Below, one piece after another: positions 24,580-35,000 of a stretch of DNA of 64,000 nucleotides. Source of the DNA: Actinomyces ruminis (lineage in GTDB: Bacteria > Actinomycetota > Actinomycetes > Actinomycetales > Actinomycetaceae); the NCBI RefSeq assembly GCF_002154335.2, contig NZ_MTPX02000068.1, positions 1 through 64,000 on the forward strand, given 5' to 3'. Positions within the stretch are counted from its first letter, which is position 1. Every line of letters starts with the position of its first letter. The notes beneath the pieces were generated by a model, which worked only from the letters and a program-made list of their open reading frames with translations, had not been told where the DNA came from and did not search any database. The position numbers were made by a program, and so were the translations under genes.

Positions 24580-25266
24580 ATGAGCAGCGCAGTCCCCACC
24601 CCCGCCCCCGCTGGCCGGCCCCGTCATGATCCGCAGGCCGAGGGCATAGACGCCGTCGTCTTCGACTACGGCAACGTGATCTACGCCTGGGAGGCGGTCG
24701 GTGCCGTCGCCGGGAGGGTGCGGCTGGAGGCCTGGCAGGAGTTCGTGGAGGCGGGGGAGTTCCACCGCTGGAACGCCATGCTGGATGCCGGCGTGCCCCT
24801 GGAACAGATCCTCGCCGCCCTGGCCGCCGCTCACCCGGACCGCCCCGACTGGACGCACATCCTGCGCACCTACTGGGATCACTTCATCGACACCAAGACC
24901 GGGCCCATCCCGGGCACGGCCGCGGTCATTCAGGCGCTTGCGGATGCCGACGTGCCCCTGTACGCCCTGACCAACTTCAATGACGTCCTGTTCGCCGCTA
25001 CCCGCCACCTGTCACCGTTGTTGGAGCGCTTCCGCGGCGTGGTGGTCTCCGGCCAGGAGCACCTGGTCAAGCCCGACCCCGCCATCTACCGGGTGCTGCT
25101 GGACCGCTACCGGCTGGACGCCGCCCGCACCCTGTTCGTCGACGACTCGCCCGTGAACGTGGAGGCGGCCCGGGCGGTAGGGATGCAGGCCCATCACTTC
25201 ACGGGGGCGGCGCGACTGCGCGCCGTGCTGATCGAGGCGGGACTGCTGCCGACACCCGTAGACTGA
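24580..25266 (+). CDS. HAD-family hydrolase
   Basis: 228 residues, class I haloacid-dehalogenase fold. Motif I is VVFDYGNVIY (residues 27-36), motif II is ALTNFND, and motifs III/IV are KPDPAIY and FVDDSPVNVEAA. It resembles epoxide-hydrolase N-terminal or 2-haloacid dehalogenase-like phosphatases. The second Asp of the usual DxD is Gly-Asn here (DYGN), as in many HAD-IA3 members. Its substrate is unknown. It lies 10 bp after priA, and its 3' end carries the -10 box of fmt. Confidence 0.85.
   Translation: MSSAVPTPAPAGRPRHDPQAEGIDAVVFDYGNVIYAWEAVGAVAGRVRLEAWQEFVEAGEFHRWNAMLDAGVPLEQILAALAAAHPDRPDWTHILRTYWDHFIDTKTGPIPGTAAVIQALADADVPLYALTNFNDVLFAATRHLSPLLERFRGVVVSGQEHLVKPDPAIYRVLLDRYRLDAARTLFVDDSPVNVEAARAVGMQAHHFTGAARLRAVLIEAGLLPTPVD
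25259..25264 (+). promoter_or_regulatory. Leaderless -10 element (fmt)
   Basis: TAGACT ends exactly 6 nt before the fmt ATG at 25271 and overlaps the stop region of the HAD gene; there is no Shine-Dalgarno sequence. fmt may therefore have its own promoter inside the operon. Confidence 0.55.
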
Positions 25267-25270
25267 CGCC

Positions 25271-26230
25271 ATGCGTGTGCTCTTCGCCGGAACTCCCGAC
25301 ACGGCCCTACCCGCGCTGCAGGCGTTGATCGACTCCCCGGCGCACCAGGTGGTGGGGGTGCTCACCCGTGCCGATGCCCGCCGGGGCCGGGGCCGCACCC
25401 TGCATCCCTCGCCGGTGGCCGCCGTCGCCCGCGCGGCCGGGCTCGACGTGCGCACCCCCGCCACCCTGCGCGAGCCCGAAATCCAGGCCTGGGTGCGCTC
25501 TCTGCGCGCGGACGTGGCCGTCGTCGTCGCCTATGGGCGTCTGGTTCCCGCCGCCCTGCTGGACGTGCCCGCGCACGGCTGGATCAATCTGCACTTCTCC
25601 CTGCTGCCCGCCTGGCGCGGTGCCGCACCGGTACAGCGGGCCATCATCGCCGGGGACTCGGTCACCGGCGCCAGCGTATTCCGGCTGGAGGAGGGCCTGG
25701 ACACCGGCCCCGTCTACGCCCGTATCACCGAGTCCATCCGGTCCGAGGACACCGCCGGCGACCTGCTCGCCCGCCTGGCCGACGCCGGGGCCCCCTTACT
25801 GCTGGAGGTGCTGGCGGGGCTTGAGGCCGGAACGCTCACGCCCACCCCGCAGGACGACGCCGCCGCCACTCACGCCCCCGTGCTGAGACCTGCCGACGGG
25901 CGCGTCGACTGGGAGGCGGACGCCACCGCCATCGACCGGCGTATCCGGGGCGTCACTCCGGCCCCCGGCGCTCACACCACCTACGCCGGCGCCCGGCTGC
26001 GCCTGGGACCGGTCACCCCCATCCCGGAGGACACCGGGCTGGCTCCCGGGGTACTGCACGTAACCAAGCACGAGGTGCGCGTCGGCACCGGGGCCGGATC
26101 CGTGCGGCTGGGCCGGGTGGCCCCCGCCGGCAAGAACTGGATGGATGCCGACGCCTGGGCGCGCGGCGCCCGTCCCGCCGCAGACACCGTGCTCGGAAGC
26201 CCCCAACCGCAGGAGGACGCCACCGCATGA
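25271..26230 (+). CDS. fmt: Methionyl-tRNA formyltransferase
   Basis: 319 residues. N-terminal MRVLFAGTPDTALPAL; the formyl-transfer motif NLHFSLLPAWRGAAPVQ contains the Asn-His-Ser core; the C-terminal OB-like domain ends in GKNWMDADAW. It formylates initiator Met-tRNA using 10-formyl-THF. The stop overlaps the rsmB start (ATGA). The frame is intact. Confidence 0.96.
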   Translation: MRVLFAGTPDTALPALQALIDSPAHQVVGVLTRADARRGRGRTLHPSPVAAVARAAGLDVRTPATLREPEIQAWVRSLRADVAVVVAYGRLVPAALLDVPAHGWINLHFSLLPAWRGAAPVQRAIIAGDSVTGASVFRLEEGLDTGPVYARITESIRSEDTAGDLLARLADAGAPLLLEVLAGLEAGTLTPTPQDDAAATHAPVLRPADGRVDWEADATAIDRRIRGVTPAPGAHTTYAGARLRLGPVTPIPEDTGLAPGVLHVTKHEVRVGTGAGSVRLGRVAPAGKNWMDADAWARGARPAADTVLGSPQPQEDATA

Positions 26231-27646
26231 GGCCAGACACCGATCCCGACCCCGCCCGTCTGGCGGCCCTGCACGCCCTGACCAAGGTGCGCGAGGACGA
26301 TGCCTACGCCAACCTGGTTCTGCCCGAGCTGCTGGACCAGGCCCGCCTGGACCGCCGCGACGCCGGCTTCGCCACGGCTCTGACCTATGGGACCCTGCGC
26401 CTTCAGGGCCGCTATGACGCAATCATCGCCGCCTGCATCGACCGTCCCTTGGAGCAGGTCGATGCGGTGGTGCTGGACGTACTGCGCCTGGGTGCGCACC
26501 AGTTGTTGGGCATGCGCGTACCCACGCACGCCGCCGTGTCCACCACCGTGGACCTGGCCGCCTACAGCGCCGGTCGCGGCGCCTCCGGCTTCGTCAACGC
26601 GGTGATGCGCCGCATCAGCGAGCGCGAACTGTCCGCCTGGCTGGACCGCCTGCGCGCAGACGCCCCCGACGCCACCACCGCCCTGGCGCAAACGCTGTCC
26701 CACCCCGCCTGGGTGGTCAAGGCGATGCGGCAGGCCCTCAAGGTCAACGCCCGCCCCGACGTCGAGGCGGAGCTGGCGGCGTTGCTGGAGGCCGACAACA
26801 CCGACCCACGCGTGACCCTGTGCGCCCGCCCCGGGTTGATCTCGGTCGATGAGTTGGCGGAGCAGGTGCGCGACGCCACCGGCGAGGAGCCCCGCCCCGG
26901 CCGTTTGAGCCCCCACGCCCTGGTCATGACCGGCGGCGACCCGGGCCGCATCGAGGCGATACGGGACTCCTGCGCGGGGGTGGAGGACGAGGCCAGTCAG
27001 CTGGTGGCCCTCATGGTTGCCGCCGCGCCGCTGGAGGGCCGCGATCAGCGTTGGCTCGACCTGTGCGCCGGACCCGGCGGCAAGGCCGCGCTGCTGGGGG
27101 CGCTCGCCGCCGCCCGCGACGCCACCCTGGTGGCAACGAGGTCACCGCCCACCGTTCCCGCCTGGTTGCGGGCGCGGTGCGGGCCCTGCCCGCGGGCGTG
27201 GTCACCGTGCGCACCGACGATGGCCGCAACGCGGGCCGGCAGGAGCCGGGCGCTACGACCGCGTCCTGGTGGACGCCCCCTGCTCCGGGTTGGGCTCGCT
27301 GCGGCGTCGCCCCGAGGCCCGCTGGCGCCGCACTCCGCAGGACGTGGCCGCGCTGGCCGAGCTACAGCGGGAGCTGTTGGCCTCCGCCGCGGCGGCGGTC
27401 CGCCCCGGCGGCGTGGTCGCCTACGTCACTTGCACGCCGCATGTGCTCGAAACCAGCCTGGTGGTGCGCGACGTGACCCGGCAGGCGGCGCGCGACGGCA
27501 TCAAGCTGGAGCCGCTGCACGCCGGGCGCATCGCCGCCGAACTGGCCCCGACCCCGCCGGCCGGCGCCGATCGGGAGCAGCTGCAGACCTGGCCGCATCT
27601 GGACGATTCCGACGCCATGTTCTGCGCCCTGCTGCGGCGCGTGTAA
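26227..27646 (+). CDS. rsmB: 16S rRNA (cytosine-967-C5) methyltransferase (two frame breaks)
   Basis: About 473 residues. An N-terminal NusB-like domain (ALTKVREDDAYANLVLPELL) is followed by a Rossmann methyltransferase with DLCAGPGGKAALLGAL. The catalytic Cys is in DAPCSGLG and the second Cys in VTCTPHVLETS. Bases are missing near 27132 (GTG-GCAAC) and 27250 (GGC-GCTAC). It forms m5C967 in 16S rRNA. The fmt-rsmB-rpe order is common in actinobacteria. Confidence 0.93.
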
Positions 27647-27678
27647 GCCAGCATCCACACCCCGCGAAGGAGCCCATC

Positions 27679-28338
27679 ATGCCCGCCATTCACCCGTCCA
27701 TTCTCAATGCCGATCAGGCCCACCTCGCCGCCGAGCTGGACCGGGTGCGCACGGCAGACGGCCTGCATGTGGACATCATGGACAACCACTTCGTGCCCAA
27801 CCAGTTCGGCGGCCCCAGCCTGGTGGAGGCGGTCCTGGCGCACAGCGACCTGCCGGTGGACGCCCACCTGATGCTCGAAAACGCCGACCGCTGGGCGCCG
27901 GTGTATGCCGAGGCCGGCTGCGCGATCGTCACCAGTCACCTGGAGGCGACGACCGCACCCTTCCGCCTGGCGAGGCAGCTGCGCCGTCTCGGCGCCGGCG
28001 TCGGCCTGGCGCTGCGGCCGGCCACGCCCCTTGCCGCAGTGGAGTCGCTGCTGGGCGAGATCGATCTGCTGTTGCTGATGACCGTGGAACCCGGTTTCGG
28101 AGGGCAGTCCTTCCTGGAGCCCATGCTGGACAAGATCGCGGCCGCCCGGCGCCTGGTGGGGCGCAGCGGCCAGCAGCTGCGCATCCAGATCGACGGGGGC
28201 GTGACCGAGCAGACCATCGTGCGCGCCGCGGAGGCCGGGGCAGACGTGTTCGTCGCCGGCTCCGCCGTATACGGGGCCGACGACGCCGCTGCGGCTATCA
28301 AGACCCTGCGTGAGCAGGCGGCCGCGCACCGCCACTGA
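27679..28338 (+). CDS. rpe: Ribulose-phosphate 3-epimerase
   Basis: 219 residues, TIM barrel. PSILNAD at the N terminus, LHVDIMDNHFVPN (metal His/Asp), VEPGFGGQSF and IQIDGGV match the family. The usual start consensus PSILSAD reads PSILNAD, a frequent actinobacterial variant. It interconverts ribulose-5-P and xylulose-5-P, so it could also use pentose phosphates from the cluster at the start of the window. An SD GAAGGAG precedes ATG 27679. The frame is intact. Confidence 0.95.
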   Translation: MPAIHPSILNADQAHLAAELDRVRTADGLHVDIMDNHFVPNQFGGPSLVEAVLAHSDLPVDAHLMLENADRWAPVYAEAGCAIVTSHLEATTAPFRLARQLRRLGAGVGLALRPATPLAAVESLLGEIDLLLLMTVEPGFGGQSFLEPMLDKIAAARRLVGRSGQQLRIQIDGGVTEQTIVRAAEAGADVFVAGSAVYGADDAAAAIKTLREQAAAHRH

Positions 28339-28374
28339 CTCGCCTCCGGCGCCCTCGAGGTGAATTCAAGGTAA

Positions 28375-28409
28375 CGGGCCGGATTTGTGGTGATTCCACA
28401 ATAGGCCCG
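28375..28409 (+). terminator. Hairpin after rpe
   Basis: Nested inverted repeats CGGGCC (28375-28380)/GGCCCG (28404-28409) and GTGG (28387-28390)/CCAC (28396-28399) can form one interrupted stem in the 230-bp gap between rpe and the carboxylase gene. The AT-rich loop could instead be an operator. Confidence 0.4.
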
Positions 28410-28506
28410 CCAAGGTCGGCGGCCGTATCGTTGCATTGCGGCGGGAATCGCACGTCACCCCCGGACGGGCGGCCGAAAAGGCTTGTAGACATCCGCGAGT
28501 CCCTGC

Positions 28507-28530
28507 CTGTTCGTTAACAAAATCGGACAG
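28507..28530. promoter_or_regulatory. Dyad upstream of the carboxylase-fas operon
   Basis: CTGTTCG (28507-28513) and CGGACAG (28524-28530) form near-perfect arms (6 of 7) around an AT-rich centre containing GTTAAC. It ends 38 bp before the GTG start. It is a possible lipid-regulator operator, judged from symmetry and position alone. Confidence 0.4.
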
Positions 28531-28568
28531 ACCCGCCCGAACCGACCACCCACCCCAGGAGCCGCTCA

Positions 28569-30440
28569 GTGAGCGTTGACGCGAGCCACCACCGCACCCT
28601 CAGCCGCATTCTCATCGCCAACCGTGGCGAGATCGCCCTGCGCGTGGCCCGCACCGTGCGCGATCTCGGCGCCACCTCGATCCTGCCGTACACGCCCGAG
28701 GACCTGATGAGCCCGGCCGCCGAGCTGGTCGACGAGGCCTACGCGCTGCCGGAGGCTCCGGCTACACGGACGCCGCCGCCATCATCGAGTTGGCCCGCCG
28801 CACCGGTGCCGACGCCATCCACCCCGCTACGGGTTCCTGTCCGAGGACGCCGACTTCGCCCAGGCGGTCATCGATGCGGGCATCACCTGGGTGGGTCCCT
28901 CACCGGCGGCCATGCGCACCCTGGGGGACAAGCTCAGTGCTCGCCGGGCCGCCGAGCAGGCGGGCGTCGCCCCCGTACCCGGCATCACCGACACGATCAC
29001 CGGCCCCGACACCGTCATCGCCTTCGCCGCCACCCACGGCTACCCGGTCGCTCTCAAACGCACCGACGGCGGCGGCGGCCGGGGCATCACCGTGCTCGCC
29101 TCCGACGCCGAGGTCTGCGCCACCCCCGCCTTCGACTCCGCCGCCGGCGTCGGCACCCTCATCCTGGAGAAGTACGTCACCGCCGCCCGCCATGTGGAGA
29201 CTCAGTGCGTCCGCGACGCCCACGGCGACTTCGCGGTCGTATCCACCCGTGACTGCACGCTGCAGCGGCGCAACCAGAAGCTGCTGGAGGAGGCCCCCGC
29301 CCCGTTCCTTCCCGACGACGTGGTCGAGCGGCTGGTGGAGGGTTCCCAGCGGCTGCTGGACGCCGTCGACTACGTGGCGTAGCCACCTGTGAGTTCCTAC
29401 TCACCCCCACCGGCGAGTTGTGGTTCCTGGAGGTCAACCCGCGCCTGCAGGTGGAGCACTGCGTGTCGGAGGAGGTCACCGGCACCGATCTGGTGGAGAT
29501 GCAGCTGCGCATCGCCGCCGGCGGCCCGCTGGGCGACGTGCCCGCCCCGCGCGGGCACTCCCTGGAGCTGCGCATCACCTGCGAAGACCCCGCCCAGGGG
29601 CTGGCCCCGTCCACCGGCACCATCACCCGGTTGCGCTGGCCCGCCGGCCCCGGCATCCGCATCGAGTCCGGCGTGGTCACCGGCGACACCGTCACCCCCA
29701 CCTTCGATCCCATGCTCGCCAAGATCGTGGTCACCGGCGCCGACCGGGATCAGGCGATCCGCCGGGCCCGGCGCGCCCTGCAGGAGACCGTCGTGGAGGG
29801 GGTCACCGTATGCACCTCCCTGCACGCCCATGTGCTGGACCGCGAGGAGTTCACGCGCCCAGATGCCGCCGGCGGCCTGGGCGTGACCACCCGTTGGCTC
29901 GAGGACGCCGTCCTGCCCGCCCTGGCACCCAACACTGCCGACGACGGGGCGGCCGCGCCGAGTGCAGCCAGCCCCGAGCCGGCTCTCGACGACCACCGCA
30001 CCCGCTCCACCTATGTCATCGAAATCAACGGCCACCGCCTACAGGTCACCGTCCCCGACGGGATTCTCGGCGCCCACGCCCGGCGCCTGAGCGGCGGCTA
30101 CCACGGCGGCTCCGACCGCGCCCAGCAGCCACTGCGCGGGCGTGGGGGCGGGCGCGGCCGCGCCACCAACGAGCCGGGCCCGCGCAGCAGCGACCCGAAT
30201 GCCATCGCCGCCCCCATGCAGGCCATCGTCACCCGCATCTGCGTCTCCCCGGGCCAGCGGGTGCGCGAGGGCGACCTGCTGGTGGTGCTGGAGTCCATGA
30301 AGATGGAGAACTACGTGCACGCCCCCGCGGACGCCACCGTCGCCGACATTCCGGTCAGCGCCGGCCGCACCGTGGCCGCCGGCGAGGTTCTGGTGCGCAT
30401 GCGCGCCGACGACGCCGTCAACGCCCAACAGGAGGCCTGA
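28569..30440 (+). CDS. Acyl-CoA carboxylase alpha chain: biotin carboxylase + biotin carboxyl carrier (three frame breaks)
   Basis: About 624 residues. The biotin carboxylase domain opens with RILIANRGEIALRVART; the ATP-grasp loop is DGGGGRGI and the core EVNPRLQVEHCV. A C-terminal biotinyl domain carries ESMKMEN with the biotinylated Lys. Bases are missing near 28757, 28831 and 29379 (GAGG-CTCC, CCCG-CTAC, GTGG-CGTA). It carboxylates biotin with ATP and bicarbonate to supply malonyl-CoA, or methylmalonyl-CoA, together with the next gene. The GTG start follows CAGGAGC. Confidence 0.92.
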
Positions 30441-30444
30441 ACCC

Positions 30445-32038
30445 ATGAACGACCTCACCATGCCCGACGCCACCATGGCCACCTCGGCAGCAACCAGTGC
30501 CTTCCGCGAGCGCATCGCCCGCGTAGACGCGCTGGCCGAGGAGCGCGCCGCCGCCCGCCAGCACCCCAAGGGCAAACACACCGCCCGCGAACGCATTGAG
30601 ATGCTGGTGGACACCGACAGCTTCCTGGAGATCGGCCGCTACTCCGGCTCCGGCGCGGGGGAGGGGGCCCGCCCCTCCGGCGTGGTGACCGGCTTCGGGC
30701 AGATCGGTGGCCGGCAGGTGGCCGTCTACTCCCAGGACTTCTCCGTATCCGGCGGGGCCCTGGGCACGGTGGAGGGCGACAAGATTGTGCGCCTGCTCGA
30801 CGACGCCATGCGCCTGTCCATCCCGGTGATCGGTCTGATCGACTCCGGCGGAGCAAGATTCAGGAGGGAGTGGCAGCCCTGCGCCAGTACGGGCGCATCT
30901 TCAACCGCACCTGCACCGCGTCCGGGCTGGTACCCCAGATCAGCGTGATCATGGGCCGTGCGCCGGCGGCGCCGTCTACAGCCCCGCCCTGACGGACTTC
31001 GTGATCGCCACCCGCGAGGCCTCTCACATGTTCGTCACCGGTCCCGACGTGGTACGTGCCGTCACCGGCGAGCGCATCAGCGCGGAGGAGCTCGGCGGCG
31101 CCGACATCCACGGCTCGGTCACCGGTGTGGTCCACTACGTGGCCGAGGACGAGGAAGACGCCCTCGATCAGGTGCGCACCCTGCTGGCCTACCTGCCGTC
31201 CTCCTCCGACCAGGAGGCTCCCCACTACGCATACGAGGACGCCGATCGGGCCGCGGACCGGGACGCCGCCGCCCAGGTCGGCACTCTGGTGCCCGCCTCT
31301 CCCCGCCAGCCCTACGACGTCACCGCCGTGGTGTGTGCCGTCGTCGACCATGGAGAACTGGTGCAGGTGCAGGAGACTTCGCCGCCAACGTGGTGGTCGC
31401 TTCGCCTGCTTCGAGGGACGCCCCGTCGGCGTGGTCGCCAACCAGCCGCTGGTGGACGCCGGCACCCTGGATGTGGATGCCTCTGAGAAACTCGCCCGCT
31501 TCGTACGCTTCTGCGATGCCTTCGGCCTGCCGGTGGTCACCTTCGTAGACGTACCCGGCTATCGGCCCGGCGCCGAACAGGAACATGCCGGCATCATCCG
31601 CCGCGGCGCCAAGGTGATCAACGCCTACGCCTCCGCCACCGTCCCGCTGGTGACGGTGGTGCTGCGCAAGGCCTACGGCGGCGCTACATCGTCATGGGCT
31701 CCAAGGCCATCGGCGCGGACCTGAACTTCTGCTGGCCCGGCGCGGAGATCGCCGTGCTCGGCGCCCAGGGCGCCGTGGGCATTATTCATCGCCGCGACTT
31801 GCAGCAGGTGCGCCAGGCCTCCGGGGAGGCGGCCGCCGCCGCCGAGCAGCAGCGCCTGATCGATGAGTACACCGAAACCGTCATCAACCCCGACAAGGCG
31901 GTCGCCATCGGGGAGATCGACGCCGTCATCGCCCCCGAGGACACCCGCACCGTGATCGTGGACTCCCTAGCCGCCCTGGCGGACAAGCGCGATGAACGGC
32001 GTACCCCCTACCGCAAGCACGACAACGGCCCCCTATGA
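30445..32038 (+). CDS. Acyl-CoA carboxylase beta chain, carboxyltransferase (five frame breaks)
   Basis: About 532 residues of the AccD/PccB carboxyltransferase family, with two crotonase-like halves. N-terminal motif [17 protein letters not shown]; oxyanion-hole glycines in SGGARIQEGV and [13 protein letters not shown], and in the second half RKAYGGAYIVMGSK. Missing bases lie near 30858, 30957, 31377, 31411 and 31683. It transfers CO2 from biotin to acetyl- or propionyl-CoA. It is placed between the alpha chain and fas, with its stop overlapping the fas start (ATGA), so its main job is probably malonyl-CoA for FAS. Confidence 0.9.
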
Positions 32039-35000
32039 CCATCGACCCGACCAACCCCAACCCGCAGACCACCGCAACCGAACCGATAACCGAGGATCGC
32101 ATGAGCACCCAGCCCACCACCGCCGTCACCATTGCCGAGCGACTGCACGCCGGCGAGCCCTATGTACTCGCCTTCGGCGGGCAGGCCACCCCCTGGCGCG
32201 CCACCCTGGAGGAGTTGGCCGGCCTGGACCACGACCTGGCCAACGAGCTGGTCGCCATCGACGCCGCCGTCGCCGACCGGCTCGCCCCGGTCGCCACCGA
32301 CCTGCTGACCGTCACCCCGCGCGGCGGGCGCTTCTTCACCGACGCCGGCGCGCCGGTGGCCCCCGCCCCGCAGGGCGGTGCCGCCGACACCGCCGACGTA
32401 TCCGTGCCCGGCATCCTGTTCGCCCAGCACGCGGCCCTGGCCTGCCTGCCCGGCTCCGGCATCGACCCCGTGGGTGAGCACGTCCCCGGCGCGGTGATCG
32501 GCCACTCTCAGGGAGTGCTGGGCGTGGCCCTGCTGGAGGCGCTGCGCACCTCCCGCCAGGAGGGCGCCGATGGACACGGCGAGTCGGTGGTGCAGGTGCA
32601 CGCGATCGCCCGCCTGATCGGGGCGGCCGCCGCCCGCACCACGGGTCGGCTGAACCTGGGCACCGTGGGGGAGACCACCCCCATGCTGTCGGTGCGCGGC
32701 GTTACCCGCAACGTGCTCGACGGGGTGCTGGCACAGGTTCCCGGTGCGGAGCGAATCGCCGTCGGCGTGGTCAACGGCCGTCAGGCTCATATCCTCTCCG
32801 GCCGCCCCGGCGACCTGGAGCAGGTCATCACCGCCTTGCAAGCCGCCGCCCGCCGCAGTGAGCGCGACCGCAAGGAGCGGCGTCGCGGCGGCGCGGTCCT
32901 GAACCCGATCACCGAGTTCCTGGCCACCTCCGTGCCGTTCCACACCCCCCTGCTGGCCGCCGCCGTCGATGATGTGGTGGCCTGGGCGGGCCGCACCGGG
33001 CTGGACGCGACCTGGCCCGGGATCTGGCCGTGGCCGTGCTGATCGACCCGGTGGACTGGCCCGCCATCGTCACGGCCGCCCTGGGTGCGGGGGAGCGCAA
33101 GCTGATCCTCGACGTCGGTCCGGGCACCGTCCTGTCCCGCCTGACCGAGCCGGTGGTCGCCGGTACCGGCGCCACCGTGGTGCCCGCGGGCACCGCCCGG
33201 CACATCGACGACCTGGACCGGTCCGGCGCCGCCCCGGCTCCCACCGTGGACCGGGCCCGTTTCGCGCCGCGTCTGACCCGGTTGCCCGACGGCCGCATCA
33301 CCGTGGACACCGCCTTCACGCGCCTGACCGGACGCTCCGCCATCCTGCTGGCGGGCATGACCCCCACCACCGTGGACCCGGAGATCGTGGCGGCCGCCGC
33401 CAACGCCGGCTACTGGGCGGAACTGGCCGGCGGCGGACAGACCACCGCGAAGGTACTGGCCGACAACCTGGCCGGCCTGGAGGCGGCCCTGGAGCCGGGC
33501 CGCACCGCCGCCTTCAACGCCATGTTCATGGACCGCTATCTGTGGAACCTGCAGCTGGGCACCCAGCGACTGTTGTCCAAGGCGCGTGCCGCCGGCACCC
33601 CCGTGGATGGCGTGGTCATCTCCGCCGGCATCCCCGAACTGGAGGAGGCCGTATCCCTGATTCACCGCCTGCGCGCGGAGGGCTTCCCCTACGTGGCCTT
33701 CAAACCGGGCACGGTGGACCAGATCCGCCAGGTCATCGCCATCGCCAAGGCGGTCCCGGACGTGCCGATCATTATGCAGATCGAGGACGGTCACGCCGGC
33801 GGCCACCACTCGTGGGAGGACCTGGACACCATGCTCCTGGCCACCTACGACGCCATCCGCGCGGTGGACAACCTCGTGCTGTGCGTGGGCGGCGGCATTG
33901 GCGCCCCGGAGCGGGCCGCCGATTACCTCACCGGCCGGTGGGCGCTGGCCTACGGCACCGCCGCCGCCCCGGTGGACGGCGTCTGCGTGGGCACCGCCGC
34001 CATGACCGCCCTGGAGGCCAAGACCAACGAGGACGTCAAGCAGCTGCTGGTGGACACTCCCGGAATCGACCCCGCCCACGAGGGCGGCTGGGTGGCCTCC
34101 GGCGCCTCCGCCGGAGGCATGACCTCGGGACTGTCGCACCTGCGCGCCGACCTGTACGAGATTGACAACTCCTCCGCCCGCGCCTCCCGGCTCATTCAGG
34201 AGATTGCGGGCAACGAGGCCGCCATGACGGCGCGTCGCGATGAGGTGATCGCGGCCCTCGCCAAGACCGCCAAGCCCTACTTCGGCGACGTCGAGTCGAT
34301 GAGCTACCTGGAGTGGGCCACCCGCTACGCCCAGTTGTGCGTCGCCCCGCATGAGGCCGCGCCGCCGGCCGCGAGGACTGGGCCGATGAGGCTGGTACGA
34401 CCGCTTCCTGGACCTGCTGCACCGCATCGAGCGCGCCTGAGCGCCACCGACCACGGCGAGATCCCCACGTTGTTCGCCGGCGAGGACGACGTCCTGGACG
34501 CCGACGCCGCCCTGGCCGCCCTGGCCGAGCGCTACCCGGCGGCCGCCACCACCCGGGTGGAGCCCGCCGACGCCGCCTGGTTCGTGGACCTGTGCCGCAA
34601 GCACCCCAAGCCGGTGCCCTTCGTGCCCGTGCTCGACGCCGACATCCTGCGCTGGTGGGGCACCGACTCCCTGTGGCAGTCGCAGGACCCCCGCTACAGT
34701 GCCGACCAGGTGCGCATCATCCCCGGCCCGGTGTCCGTGGCCGGCATCACCACCATCAATGAGCCGGTCGGTCATCTGCTGGGCCGCTTCGAGACGGCGG
34801 TGATCGAGGCGCTGCAGTCCGCCGGCGAGCAGCCCACCCCGGCTGCCGGCCGCCTCGGCGCCGGCCGCGGTGCCGAGAGCCATCCGGTGGCCGATGCCAC
34901 CGAGCTGGTGCGCGCCACCCCGCATGTGCTGTGGAACGGTCACCTGACCGTCAATCCGGCCCGCGTGCTGGACGACGACGCCTACCAGGTGGTGGCCCGC

